A DNA stretch of 64,000 nt from an uncultured Clostridia bacterium. Lineage in GTDB: Bacteria > Bacillota > Clostridia > Oscillospirales > Acutalibacteraceae. The notes under the pieces are model-generated. The model was not told the origin of the DNA. It worked only from the letters and a program-made list of their open reading frames with translations, and did not search any database. The stretch spans positions 62,001 through 126,000 of the forward strand of contig CALWVT010000003.1 of NCBI GenBank assembly GCA_944385055.1. The letters are read 5' to 3'. Shown piece by piece: positions 8,354 through 16,479 of this stretch. Position 1 is the first letter of the stretch. Every line of letters begins with the position of its first letter. Both the position numbers and the translations under genes were made by a program.

Positions 8354-9112
8354 TTGCAGCTTTTAGACGGGGAACGGCTCGAGCCGCTCGGCGATGGCTT
8401 TGGTGTGATTGTGAGCCCACACCATACGTTTAACACGGACTCCGTCCTATTGTCCGCCTGGTCGATGCCGGCAAAGGGCGAGCGGTGCGCGGAACTCGGC
8501 ACCGGCTGCGGCATTGTCTCGCTTTTGTGGTGCGCAAGGGGAAAGCCCGCGCACGTATATGCGATTGAAAAGCAGGAAGAGGCTGCTTTCCAGGCCGCGC
8601 GCAGCGCCCGCTATAACGGGTTTTCCAATCTGCACGTGTGCGTGCTGGATGTGCGGACGATTCCGTTTGAAAAGCCGAAAACGCTGCCTGTGCCGCTCGA
8701 GCTCGACCGCGTTGCGTGCAATCCGCCGTATAAGCCGCTCGGCACGGGCTTTCCCAATCCGGAAGGGGAAAAAGCCGCGGCACGCCACGAATGCGCGTGC
8801 ACCTTTTCGGAGATGGCCGCGGCGGCGAGGCGCCTGCTGCGCTGGGGCGGGCGCTTTTCGTGCTGCCTGCGGCCGGAACGGCTGCCGGAAGTGCTCGCCG
8901 TGTGCGAGAAAATGGGCTTAGCGCCCAAACGCCTGCGCTTCGTGCAGCACAGGCTCGAAAAGCCGCCCAAACTGTTTTTGCTCGAATGCCGGCGCGGCGG
9001 CAAGCCGGGCGGCCTTTCGGTGGAGCCCGTGCTCCTTTTGGAGGACCCGCCCGGGACCTGCAGCCCGGAGATGCGGGCAATTTATGGCGCTTATGCGGAG
9101 GGACACAAATGA
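8354..9112 (+). CDS. yabB: tRNA1(Val) adenine-N6 methyltransferase family (YabB/TrmN6-like)
   Basis: 252-residue class I SAM-dependent methyltransferase. The SAM site is ELGTGCGIVSLL (about residues 47-58), an acidic AIEKQ follows, and the N6-adenine catalytic motif NPPY is followed by the family-typical GEKAAARHE. Relatives methylate A37 of tRNA(Val) (TrmN6). TTG at 8354 follows AAAAGGAGG and gives the usual N-terminus (LLDGERLEPL); no ATG is available. The stop overlaps the rsmI start by four bases, as in the Bacillus yabB...rsmI order. Confidence 0.88.
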   Translation: MQLLDGERLEPLGDGFGVIVSPHHTFNTDSVLLSAWSMPAKGERCAELGTGCGIVSLLWCARGKPAHVYAIEKQEEAAFQAARSARYNGFSNLHVCVLDVRTIPFEKPKTLPVPLELDRVACNPPYKPLGTGFPNPEGEKAAARHECACTFSEMAAAARRLLRWGGRFSCCLRPERLPEVLAVCEKMGLAPKRLRFVQHRLEKPPKLFLLECRRGGKPGGLSVEPVLLLEDPPGTCSPEMRAIYGAYAEGHK

Positions 9113-9990
9113 CAGGAACGCTTTATGTCGTCGGCACGCCGATCGGCAATCTCGGGGACCTTTCCCCGCGCGCGGTGGAGGTGCTGGGGACCGTTGATTT
9201 CATCGCGGCGGAAGATACGCGCGTGACGCGCAAACTTTTGACGCATTTTGGCATTCAAAAGCCCTTGCTCAGCTATTTCGAATACAATAAGCGCGCCCGC
9301 GGCGAGGTCGTGCTTTCGCGTATCCTCGCGGGCGAATCGTGCGCGCTCGTCAGCGACGCCGGTATGCCGGCCATTTCGGACCCCGGCGAGGACCTCGTGC
9401 GGCAGGCGCACGTGCAGGGCATCCCGGTCGTGGCGGTGCCGGGCCCGAGCGCGGTGACGACGGCGTTGGCCCTTTCCGGCATGCCGACGGGGCGGTTTAC
9501 GTTTGAAGGCTTTTTGAGCGTCAATCAAAAGAACCGCCGCGCGCATTTACAGGAGGTCGCCTCGGAACGCCGGACGATGGTCTTTTATGAGGCGCCGCAC
9601 AAGCTCCTTTCCACACTCAAGGATATGCTCGCGGCATTCGGCGACCGGGAAATCGCCATTGTGCGGGAACTGACGAAAATCCACGAAGAAGTGCGCCGCA
9701 CGACGCTGTCGCAAGCCGTCGAATTTTATACGAATACGCCGCCGCGCGGGGAGTTTGTGCTCGTAATCGGCGGCGCCGAACCGCCCAAAAAGGAAACCGG
9801 TACGCTGGAGGATGCCCTTTTATTGGCGCGTGCGGCCGTCGCCGAAGGGAAAAGCACCGCCGCCGCCGCGCGGGAGGCAGCGGCCGCGACCGGCTGCCGC
9901 CGGCAGGAAATTTACCGCCTGCTCACGGCCCCCGATTTGAAGAAAGCGGCGGTTTCGCCGGAAACGGAAGGAGGTACTTCTGTTGATTGA
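9109..9990 (+). CDS. rsmI: 16S rRNA 2'-O-ribose C1402 methyltransferase RsmI
   Basis: 293-residue tetrapyrrole-methylase-fold enzyme that 2'-O-methylates C1402 in the decoding centre of 16S rRNA. Signatures are LYVVGTPIGNLGD at the N-terminus, FIAAEDTRVTRKLL, ALVSDAGMPAISDPG, VVAVPGPSAVTTAL and RTMVFYEAPHK. The C-terminal third has the accessory helical domain. ATG at 9109 overlaps the yabB stop (ATGA) with GGAGGG upstream, so translation is probably coupled. The end overlaps the UvrA-like gene by 8 bases. Confidence 0.95.
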   Translation: MTGTLYVVGTPIGNLGDLSPRAVEVLGTVDFIAAEDTRVTRKLLTHFGIQKPLLSYFEYNKRARGEVVLSRILAGESCALVSDAGMPAISDPGEDLVRQAHVQGIPVVAVPGPSAVTTALALSGMPTGRFTFEGFLSVNQKNRRAHLQEVASERRTMVFYEAPHKLLSTLKDMLAAFGDREIAIVRELTKIHEEVRRTTLSQAVEFYTNTPPRGEFVLVIGGAEPPKKETGTLEDALLLARAAVAEGKSTAAAAREAAAATGCRRQEIYRLLTAPDLKKAAVSPETEGGTSVD

Positions 9991-12460
9991 CCACATTGAA
10001 ATCCGCGGTGCCCGCGTGCACAACTTAAAAAATGTGGATGTGGATGTGCCGCTCCATCAGATTGTCGCCATCGCCGGGCTGTCCGGCTCCGGAAAATCCT
10101 CGCTCGCGCTGGGCGTTTTGTACGCCGAGGGTTCGCGGCGGTATCTGGAGGCGCTTTCAACCTATACGCGCCGGCGCATGACGCAGGCCGCGAAGGCGCA
10201 GGTCGATGAGGTGCTGTATGTGCCGGCGGCCTTGGCCCTCCACCAGCGCCCCGGCGTGCCGGGGATGCGCAGCACGTTCGGCACCGGCACGGAACTGCTC
10301 AATAGCCTCCGGCTTTTGTTTTCGCGGCTCGCTTCCCACCGCTGCCCGAACGGCCACTATTTGCCCCCGACGCTGGCCGTTGCCGCCGGCCAGGCGCTGA
10401 CGTGCCCGCAGTGCGGCGCGACGTTCTACGCGCCGTCCGCCGAAGAGCTTGCGTTTAACAGCCAGGGCGCCTGCCGCACGTGCGACGGCACCGGGATTGT
10501 CCGCACCGTCGACCTTTCGACCTTGGTGCCCGATGATTCCCTGACGATCGACGAGGGCGCCGTCGCCCCATGGAATTCGCTGATGTGGTCTTTGATGACC
10601 GACGTCTGCCGCGAAATGGGCGTGCGCACGGATGTGCCGTTTCGCGAGTTATCGGACCGCGAGAAGGAGATTGTATTCCACGGCCCGGCGGAAAAGAAGC
10701 ACATTCTGTATCATTCGAAAAAGACCGAGCAGGCCACCGAGCTCGATTTTACGTATTATAATGCGGTCTATACCGTCGAAAATGCGCTGGCAAAGGTCAA
10801 AGACGAGAAAGGCATGAAGCGCGTCGAAAAATTTTTAAAACAGGCGCCGTGCCCGGACTGCGGCGGCTCCCGGCTTTCCGAAGCCGCGCGGGCGCCGAAA
10901 GTGCGCGGCCTTTCGCTCGACGAGGTATGCCGGATGCCGCTCTCTGAGCTTTGCGAATGGGTTGCGGGGGTGCCGGCCTCGCTGCCCGAGGAGATGCGCC
11001 CGATGGCCGAAAGCATCTGCGAAGCGTTCGCGGGCGTTGCGAAGCGCCTGCTCGATCTGGGGCTCGGCTACCTCTCGCTCGACCGCGCGGCTTCGACGCT
11101 CTCCACCGGCGAGCGCCAGCGCATGCAGCTCGCGCGCGCCGTGCGCAACCGCACGACGGGGGTTTTGTACGTGCTCGATGAGCCGTCGATCGGCCTGCAT
11201 CCGTCGAATCTCGTCGGGCTGTGCGGCGTCATGCAGGACCTTGTCGCGGACGGCAATTCGGTCGTGCTCGTCGACCACGACACGCAGGTCCTCGAGCAGT
11301 CGGATTGGATGATCGAGATGGGCCCGGGCGCCGGCGCGGACGGCGGCCGCGTGATCGCACAGGGCACGCCGCGGGAGCTTTCGAAAAATCCGGCGTCGAA
11401 GATCGGCCCCTTCCTGTTTGGCGAGAATTCTGCCCCCATGCGGCCGCGTGCCAAGCAGGAGACGCTGTTTTCGCAGGGGACGATTGCCCTTTCGACTTCG
11501 CAGCTCCACACGGTCAAACCGCTTTCCGCCCAATTCCCCAAAGGCCGCCTGACCGTTGTGACCGGCGTGTCCGGCTCCGGCAAAACAACGCTTGTGCTCG
11601 AAAGCCTCGTGCCGGCCTTACAGGACCAAATTGCCGGAAAACCACTGCCGCCGCATGTCAAAGCCCTCGATGCGCCGGGCATCCGGCAGGTCAAACTCAT
11701 CGACGCGACGCCAATCGGCATCAATGTGCGCTCGACCGTCGCGACGTATGCGAATGTCCACGATGAGCTGCGCAAGACGTTCGCAAAGACCGCGGACGCA
11801 AAGCGGTTGGGGTATAAGGCCGGCGATTTCTCGTACAATACCGGGCGCCTGCGGTGCCCGACCTGCGACGGGACCGGCGAAATCAGCTTGGACGTGCAGT
11901 TTTTGCCTGATGTCAATATTCCCTGCCCGCAGTGCCGCGGCGCGCGCTATGCGAAGGAGGCCGCGGCCGTGCGCTATGAAGCGAAAAACGGCCAGACGTA
12001 TTCTCTGCCCGATTTGATGGCCATGGATGTCCACGACGCGCTTTCCGCATGCGCGGACCTCAAGGTCGTGCGCCAGCGGCTGCAGGTCCTCGAAGACCTG
12101 GGGCTCGGCTATTTGACGCTCGGCGAAGAGACGCCGCGCCTTTCGGGCGGCGAAGCGCAGCGGTTAAAGCTCGCGAGCGAGATGGGAAAGTCCCAGTCCG
12201 ATTCCCTGTTCGTGTTCGACGAGCCGACAATCGGCCTGCATCCGCTCGACGTGCGGGTGCTGCTTTCCGTGTTCCAGATGCTCCTCGAACACGGTGCGAC
12301 CGTCCTTGTGATCGAGCACGACCTTGACGTGATCCGCAGCGCGGACTATATCCTCGATATGGGTCCCGGCGGCGGCGATGCGGGCGGCGAGATCGTTGCG
12401 GCCGGCACCCCCGAAGAGATCCGCCATGCGCCCGGCAGCCGTACCGGTGCCTTTTTGTAA
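9983..12460 (+). CDS. UvrA paralogue (UvrA2-like, two ABC modules)
   Basis: 825-residue twin-ABC ATPase of the UvrA family. Walker A motifs are GLSGSGKSS (near residue 32) and GVSGSGKTT (near residue 532). Zinc knuckles are visible (CPQCGATF...CRTCDGTG, CPDCGGSRL, CPTCDGTG...CPQCRGARY). ABC signatures are LSTGERQRM in the first half, with T replacing the usual G, and canonical LSGGEAQRL in the second. It is over 100 residues shorter than UvrA (about 940), consistent with UvrA2 paralogues that reduce or lack the UvrB-binding insert. These are linked to DNA damage or DNA-binding drug tolerance; the role here is inference. TTG at 9983 follows GGAAGGAGG and overlaps rsmI. Confidence 0.85.
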   Translation: MIDHIEIRGARVHNLKNVDVDVPLHQIVAIAGLSGSGKSSLALGVLYAEGSRRYLEALSTYTRRRMTQAAKAQVDEVLYVPAALALHQRPGVPGMRSTFGTGTELLNSLRLLFSRLASHRCPNGHYLPPTLAVAAGQALTCPQCGATFYAPSAEELAFNSQGACRTCDGTGIVRTVDLSTLVPDDSLTIDEGAVAPWNSLMWSLMTDVCREMGVRTDVPFRELSDREKEIVFHGPAEKKHILYHSKKTEQATELDFTYYNAVYTVENALAKVKDEKGMKRVEKFLKQAPCPDCGGSRLSEAARAPKVRGLSLDEVCRMPLSELCEWVAGVPASLPEEMRPMAESICEAFAGVAKRLLDLGLGYLSLDRAASTLSTGERQRMQLARAVRNRTTGVLYVLDEPSIGLHPSNLVGLCGVMQDLVADGNSVVLVDHDTQVLEQSDWMIEMGPGAGADGGRVIAQGTPRELSKNPASKIGPFLFGENSAPMRPRAKQETLFSQGTIALSTSQLHTVKPLSAQFPKGRLTVVTGVSGSGKTTLVLESLVPALQDQIAGKPLPPHVKALDAPGIRQVKLIDATPIGINVRSTVATYANVHDELRKTFAKTADAKRLGYKAGDFSYNTGRLRCPTCDGTGEISLDVQFLPDVNIPCPQCRGARYAKEAAAVRYEAKNGQTYSLPDLMAMDVHDALSACADLKVVRQRLQVLEDLGLGYLTLGEETPRLSGGEAQRLKLASEMGKSQSDSLFVFDEPTIGLHPLDVRVLLSVFQMLLEHGATVLVIEHDLDVIRSADYILDMGPGGGDAGGEIVAAGTPEEIRHAPGSRTGAFL

Positions 12461-12473
12461 TAGATAATAAAAA

Positions 12474-12543
12474 GCCCCTTTGCGGGTATGATTTTTGGAA
12501 AAGCGCAGACACTATTCCAAACGATCAATATCTGCAAAGGGGC
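12474..12543 (+). promoter_or_regulatory. Nested hairpin leader masking the ldh ribosome-binding site
   Basis: Outer arms GCCCCTTTGC (12474-12483) and GCAAAGGGGC (12534-12543) are perfect complements. Inside, TTTGGAA (12494-12500) pairs with TTCCAAA (12515-12521). The 3' outer arm contains the AAAGGGG ribosome-binding site of ldh (ATG 12551). The fold could control translation; it could also act in termination of the preceding gene, although no T-run follows. Confidence 0.6.
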
Positions 12544-12550
12544 ATTTTCT

Positions 12551-13528
12551 ATGGTAGAATGCAATTCGAGAAAGGCCGCTATCATCGGCTGCGGGTTCGT
12601 CGGGGCGACCAGTGCGTTCGCGCTCGCCGAAAGCGGCCTGTTTTCCGAGATCGTGCTGCTCGACAAGGATCGGGACCGCGCCGAGGGCGAAGCGCTGGAT
12701 TTGAGCCACGGCCTGCCGTTCGCAAAGCCGGTGCAAATTTATGCCGGGCACTACGAAGACGTATCGGATGCCGCGGTCCTTATCCTCACGGCCGGCGCCG
12801 GTCAGAAACCCGGCGAAAGCCGTCTCTCCCTCGCACAGCGGAATGCCGCGGTTTACCGCTCCATCCTCCCGCAGATTGTTCAATACAACCGCGGCGGCAT
12901 CCTTTTGGTCGTTTCCAATCCGGTCGACCTTCTGACGTACGCGGCCTTTAAGCGCAGCGGCTTTCCCGAAAACCGCGTATTCGGCTCCGGCACCGTTTTG
13001 GACACGGCGCGGTTAAAATACCGGCTCGGCGAACACCTCGGCGTCGACAGCCGCTCCGTCCACGCGTTTATCGTCGGCGAACACGGCGACAGCGAGATCG
13101 CCGTTTGGAGCAGCGCAAACGTCTCCGGCATCCCGCTGGCGCGCTTCTGCGAGCTGCGCGGCTTTTTTAACCACGCGGAAATGATGCACAAAATCGCCCG
13201 GGATGTCAAAGACAGCGCCTATACGATCATCGAAAAGAAGCACGCGACGTATTACGGCATCGCGATGTCCGTAAAGCGGATCTGCGAGGCAATCGTGCGC
13301 GATGAGAAGTCCATCCTGCCGGTCACAAGCCTGCAGCACGGCGTCCACGGCATTGAAGGCGTTGCGCTGAGCATGCCGGCCATCATCGGGCGCCAAGGCG
13401 TAGAGGGCGTCGTGCCGATTGCGATGAACGCTTCCGAGGAGGCGGCCCTGCGGCATTCGGCCCAAACGCTGCAAAACGCCCTTGCGCGCTTAGAACAAGA
13501 CGCGCTTGAGCCGGCGCCCCGCTTCTAA
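12551..13528 (+). CDS. ldh: L-lactate dehydrogenase
   Basis: 325-residue NAD-dependent L-lactate dehydrogenase, reducing pyruvate to L-lactate in the cytosol to regenerate NAD+. The Rossmann glycine motif IGCGFVGATSAFAL is at the N-terminus, the NAD aspartate in IVLLDKD, and the substrate loop GQKPGESR, whose glutamine marks lactate rather than malate specificity. SNPVDLLTY and the catalytic histidine in VGEHGDSE follow. Length is normal. The ATG at 12551 has AAAGGGG 8 bases upstream; an in-frame ATG at 12488 lacks one. It is convergent with the nuclease-like gene, with 7 bases between stops and no obvious terminator. Confidence 0.95.
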   Translation: MVECNSRKAAIIGCGFVGATSAFALAESGLFSEIVLLDKDRDRAEGEALDLSHGLPFAKPVQIYAGHYEDVSDAAVLILTAGAGQKPGESRLSLAQRNAAVYRSILPQIVQYNRGGILLVVSNPVDLLTYAAFKRSGFPENRVFGSGTVLDTARLKYRLGEHLGVDSRSVHAFIVGEHGDSEIAVWSSANVSGIPLARFCELRGFFNHAEMMHKIARDVKDSAYTIIEKKHATYYGIAMSVKRICEAIVRDEKSILPVTSLQHGVHGIEGVALSMPAIIGRQGVEGVVPIAMNASEEAALRHSAQTLQNALARLEQDALEPAPRF

Positions 13529-13535
13529 GTGCGCT

Positions 13536-14486
13536 TTACGGGTCGCAGGTGCCGCAGGGTGTATATCCCTGCGCGAGCAGTTCGGCGCGTGTGCCCGTAT
13601 AAGTCTCCTTATTTTTCTCCTGGATGCGGCCGACTTGCGAGCAGGACGGGCGGTGAAATTTTTTGGAATTCGTATTTAAAATGTAGGTCGCCTCATTTTC
13701 ATCGGCTTCGCTGCCGGCAGCGGAGGAAGCCGGCGCGCCAATCTCTGCCGAATCGCCCGTCGCATAGTCAATCTGGATGCCGGGCTGGACATTGTAGCAG
13801 AAAACGTGAAACAGGACGCTTTCGCCGCGGTCCTCCACGGATTCGGCCTCCATCCGCACGCCGGAAGCGACGAGGTTGTCGCCCGCAAACACCGGCGTTA
13901 CGCGGTACAGCACATGGCCGCCGGTTTCATGGACATAGTCCGCGACAAGGTTTTCAAACGGCAGCATGCCTTCGATATTCAGGTACCGCGTACCGGTAAT
14001 CAGGTTCTCCGCATTGTCATTTTCCGCCGTTAGCTGGTAGCCGATCAAATGGCAGCGGTTATAAAGGTATCCGCCTTCCACGCCGTCATACGAGACGGAG
14101 TGCCAGCCGGAAGGCTGAATGTCCGAAATGTCGCCGCGCTCTTCCGTGGGCATCGTTTCCGGCCCCACGCAGGCAAAGGCCGGCCCGCAGCGGCCAAGGC
14201 TGTCGAGCGGGCTGTACGACTCGAACGCTTTTGCCGAGGAAAGGTCGCTTTCGGAAAAGTCCGGCACGTTGCCGTTTACTGCGGTGTATGGCTCCCCGCT
14301 GTAAGCGGGGATTTCGCCGGACGGATCGGCCGGGACGCTTTCGGAAACCGCACTTTCCGGTGTGACGGCGGCGCTGGCGGCGGACGCGGGATTTGGCGCC
14401 GGGGCCGGCGCCGTGCAGCCGGCAAACGTCAGGGCCGCTGCCGCAAACAGGCCCAGCAGGACGGCCCGGATGGTTTTCTGTTTCAA
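13536..14486 (-). CDS. Lipoprotein with DNA/RNA non-specific endonuclease domain
   Basis: 316-residue predicted lipoprotein. The signal peptide ends in a lipobox (LTFAGC) and is followed by an Ala/Pro/Ser-rich linker. The nuclease domain (about residues 60-230) contains YNRCHLIGYQL then NLITGTRYLN, the pattern of His-Asn metal-dependent non-specific nucleases (EndA/NucA group). The C-terminus (about 270-316) holds HRPSCSQVG and GYTPCGTCDP, a small Cys/His module resembling Ada-like zinc modules fused to secreted nucleases. It acts outside the membrane, perhaps in DNA scavenging or uptake (inference). The start overlaps the upstream gene's stop by four bases. Confidence 0.85.
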   Translation of the reverse strand: MKQKTIRAVLLGLFAAAALTFAGCTAPAPAPNPASAASAAVTPESAVSESVPADPSGEIPAYSGEPYTAVNGNVPDFSESDLSSAKAFESYSPLDSLGRCGPAFACVGPETMPTEERGDISDIQPSGWHSVSYDGVEGGYLYNRCHLIGYQLTAENDNAENLITGTRYLNIEGMLPFENLVADYVHETGGHVLYRVTPVFAGDNLVASGVRMEAESVEDRGESVLFHVFCYNVQPGIQIDYATGDSAEIGAPASSAAGSEADENEATYILNTNSKKFHRPSCSQVGRIQEKNKETYTGTRAELLAQGYTPCGTCDP

Positions 14487-14881
14487 GGTTTGTAGACCTC
14501 CTCTGTCAGGATCGGGTGGGAAAAGCCGGGAAACTCCTCACGGCGAAGCAGCGTGTACGAGCCAATCGGCAGCGTCAGCCGCACATCCGACGGATACCGC
14601 CGGTTCCAGCGGTACAGCACGAGCCGCTCGAGCTTTTTGGCCGCCGCTTTTGGGCAGTCGTCCTCGAGAAAATACAGCGCACCCGCAGGCGCTTCGGCGC
14701 ACGACGCCGCCAGGCGGATGGGCGTCCCTTCCGGGAACAGCGCCGCGCTGTAGGGGCGCATCCAAAGCGTGCGGCCGCGCGCTTTCTCCAAAATACGGGC
14801 GGTCAGCAGCCGGTCGCGGCAGAGCCGCCGGTGGTTCCATAGAATCCCGCCGTTTTCGTCGATGCAGGCAATCAGGATCAT
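14483..14881 (-). CDS. DHFR-fold-like small protein of unknown function
   Basis: 132-residue cytosolic protein. The opening ILIACIDENGGILWNHRRL resembles the start of dihydrofolate reductases, but the substrate and NADPH motifs of a functional enzyme are not visible. LWMRPYSAALF, LYRWNRRYPSDV and a C-terminal HPILTEEVY are recognisable blocks. I recall similar clostridial proteins sometimes carrying a ribonuclease Z label, which I consider unsupported because no HxHxDH motif is present. ATG at 14881 follows a G-rich ribosome-binding site. It is coupled by ATGA overlap to the nuclease lipoprotein. Function not identified. Confidence 0.7.
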   Translation of the reverse strand: MILIACIDENGGILWNHRRLCRDRLLTARILEKARGRTLWMRPYSAALFPEGTPIRLAASCAEAPAGALYFLEDDCPKAAAKKLERLVLYRWNRRYPSDVRLTLPIGSYTLLRREEFPGFSHPILTEEVYKP

Positions 14882-14909
14882 CGCGCGTCCCCCCCTTTTT
14901 TGTCCATTC

Positions 14910-14919
14910 TAGTATACCA
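14910..14919 (-). promoter_or_regulatory. Extended -10 promoter for the DHFR-like/nuclease pair
   Basis: TATACT (14915-14910 on the minus strand) preceded by TG plus one base. No convincing -35. It lies about 30 bases upstream of the ATG at 14881. Confidence 0.5.
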
Positions 14920-14945
14920 CAAACGGGCATAAAAGCGAGGCCCTG

Positions 14946-14987
14946 CAAAAAATCCGCCGGACAGAATCTGCCTTCTGCCCGGCGGAT
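14946..14987 (-). terminator. Intrinsic terminator of the GH91 gene
   Basis: On the minus strand a 15-bp stem (ATCCGCCGG...CCGGCGGAT with one mismatch, six-base loop) is followed by TTTTTTG. It lies 40 bases after the GH91 stop. Confidence 0.9.
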
Positions 14988-15027
14988 GGTTTCTTTGTAA
15001 TCCGAAATCGGAAAAAACGGTCTCCGT

Positions 15028-16371
15028 TTAGAGATGCGGCGTCGCGCGGAACGCGTTTCGCGTCGGGTCGAGGAGGACCTGCGCTTCTGTGCCGGAATCC
15101 AGGACCGTGTTGTGCTCGGCGCCCGCATCGATGCACACACACGTGACCGCGATGGGCTGCGCATGCGCGGCACTGAGCATGGCTTCTACCTGCGCGGAGA
15201 AGCAGGCGTCCTCGTCTGTTGCCGTGGGGCCGGATTCCGTCTGCGCAACGATGTGGTTTGTGGCGATGTAGTTGTCCGTGCCGGCGGCCACGCGGAGGAT
15301 GATCGGTTTCGCACCCTGCGGATGGATATTTTCTGTATCGAGGATTTCCGAAAAATGGTTTCCAATGACGGAATTGTGGTTGCCCGCGATGTATACAATC
15401 CCGTACAGGTCGTCCAGGCCGTTGTCGTGGTCCTTCATCGGCGGCCAGGGCTCATAGGAGCGGTAGAAATGGTTCGAGGAGACAAGATTTTCGCTCGCGC
15501 CGTCCGTCAGTTCGAGCATGCCCGGATAGAACGAATGCAGGCGGTTGCCCGTGACGATCGACCGCATGACGCCGGAAAGCGTCACGCTGCTTTTGCCGCG
15601 CGGGAACACGTTATTGCCCGAAATCAGCAAGCCGCCGAAATTCTGCGCGTAAATCGAATAGCCGCGAAAGCCCGCGCCGATCAGGTTTTCCGTTACCTTC
15701 GACGCCTGCCCCCAGCCGCGCAGTTCGATGCAGCTGCCGCATTCCGCGATGAAATTGTCGTGGATATTCAACGCGTCCGCATGGTAAATGGTCACGCCGT
15801 GCTCCAAATACACGAGCCCCATGCCGACAATGCGGAACGAATCCTGCGCGCACGCGACGTAGATGCCGGTTTTGCCGTTGCGGTACGTGTTTTCGGGATT
15901 CGGCTCCCCTGTGCCGTCATCGACAAAATGCATGCCGTCGATGCAGAAATTTTCAAATTCGACGGAGCTGATTCTCGGGTCGCCTTCGCGGTTTACATAG
16001 AACGCGGCGCCGGCCGCTTCGTCGCCGTCTTTTGCGGGCAGTTCCACGAAAATGCGGCTGCCGCCCGGCCACAGCTCGTGCAGGTCCGGCCACTGCTCTT
16101 TCGGCGTATTGAAGCGGATGCTCGAGGAGACAAAGCCGTGGCCGGAACCCATGATTTTTACGTAGCTTACGTCGATGACGACCTGCGTCTTCAGCGGGTA
16201 GTCCCCCGGCGGGATGTAGATCACAGCACCCGGCTTGCCGCTGCCGTCCGCGTCCGAAGAAGTCTGCCGGCGCTTTAAGTCCGCAAGCATGCTGTTGATG
16301 ACGGCGCCGATGTCCTCTTTCGGGTCCCCGACAGGCCATTGGGTGACGTCGTAGTAGTTTGCACAAGCCAT
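15028..16371 (-). CDS. GH91 family enzyme (inulin fructotransferase / difructose-anhydride hydrolase)
   Basis: 447-residue right-handed beta-helix protein matching GH91 across its length: YDVTQWPVGDPKEDIGAVIN at the N-terminus, GAVIYIPPGDYPLKTQVVID, SYVKIMGSGHGF, NGKTGIYVA, VYLEHGVTIYHADAL, NNVFPRGKS and NGLDDLYG. The Asp/Glu pair of the GH91 active site is kept with 11-residue spacing (about D205 in IHDNF and E216 in CIELRG). Secreted inulin fructotransferases make difructose anhydrides from inulin; related enzymes hydrolyse DFA-III. No signal peptide is seen, so an intracellular DFA-processing role fits better (inference). ATG at 16371 follows AGGGAGGA. Single-gene unit. Confidence 0.9.
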   Translation of the reverse strand: MACANYYDVTQWPVGDPKEDIGAVINSMLADLKRRQTSSDADGSGKPGAVIYIPPGDYPLKTQVVIDVSYVKIMGSGHGFVSSSIRFNTPKEQWPDLHELWPGGSRIFVELPAKDGDEAAGAAFYVNREGDPRISSVEFENFCIDGMHFVDDGTGEPNPENTYRNGKTGIYVACAQDSFRIVGMGLVYLEHGVTIYHADALNIHDNFIAECGSCIELRGWGQASKVTENLIGAGFRGYSIYAQNFGGLLISGNNVFPRGKSSVTLSGVMRSIVTGNRLHSFYPGMLELTDGASENLVSSNHFYRSYEPWPPMKDHDNGLDDLYGIVYIAGNHNSVIGNHFSEILDTENIHPQGAKPIILRVAAGTDNYIATNHIVAQTESGPTATDEDACFSAQVEAMLSAAHAQPIAVTCVCIDAGAEHNTVLDSGTEAQVLLDPTRNAFRATPHL

Positions 16372-16401
16372 GAAAAGAAATCCTCCCTAAAAATTGAAAA
16401 T

Positions 16402-16430
16402 AAGAAGCCAGGGGCTGCCCCTGCCTTCTT
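16402..16430 (-). promoter_or_regulatory. Stem-loop in the GH91 leader
   Basis: In the minus-strand transcript two 14-base arms (AAGAAGGCAGGGGC and GCCCCTGGCTTCTT, one mismatch) are separated by one A and followed by ATTTTCAATTTTT. It sits between the promoter and the ribosome-binding site, so it could be an attenuator or an RNA-stabilising hairpin. Confidence 0.65.
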
Positions 16431-16451
16431 GTAAAACGAATGCTAGGATTT

Positions 16452-16479
16452 ATTCTACTTTCTTTTGACAAAATGTCAA
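16452..16479 (-). promoter_or_regulatory. Strong promoter for GH91 with palindrome over the -35
   Basis: Minus strand: TTGACA (16479-16474), 16-base spacer, TAGAAT (16457-16452). The -35 is part of the palindrome TTGAC-ATTTT-GTCAA (16479-16465), a possible repressor site. The rest of the 473-base gap between GH91 and the lipoprotein gene holds the lipoprotein promoter and no gene. Confidence 0.75.

Noticed and set aside
12488-12550. Upstream in-frame ATG extending L-lactate dehydrogenase by 21 residues
   Set aside because: No ribosome-binding site, the extension lies in the hairpin leader, and LDH proteins start near the Rossmann strand.
15034-16278. 414-codon open frame antisense to the GH91 gene
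   Set aside because: Arg/Ala-rich composition typical of the complement of a GC-rich gene, no ribosome-binding site, and the opposite strand encodes a clear enzyme.
16465-16479. Palindrome over the GH91 -35 as a LexA or CRP site
   Set aside because: TTGAC-ATTTT-GTCAA does not match the firmicute LexA (GAACnnnnGTTC) or CRP consensus; left as an unspecified operator candidate.
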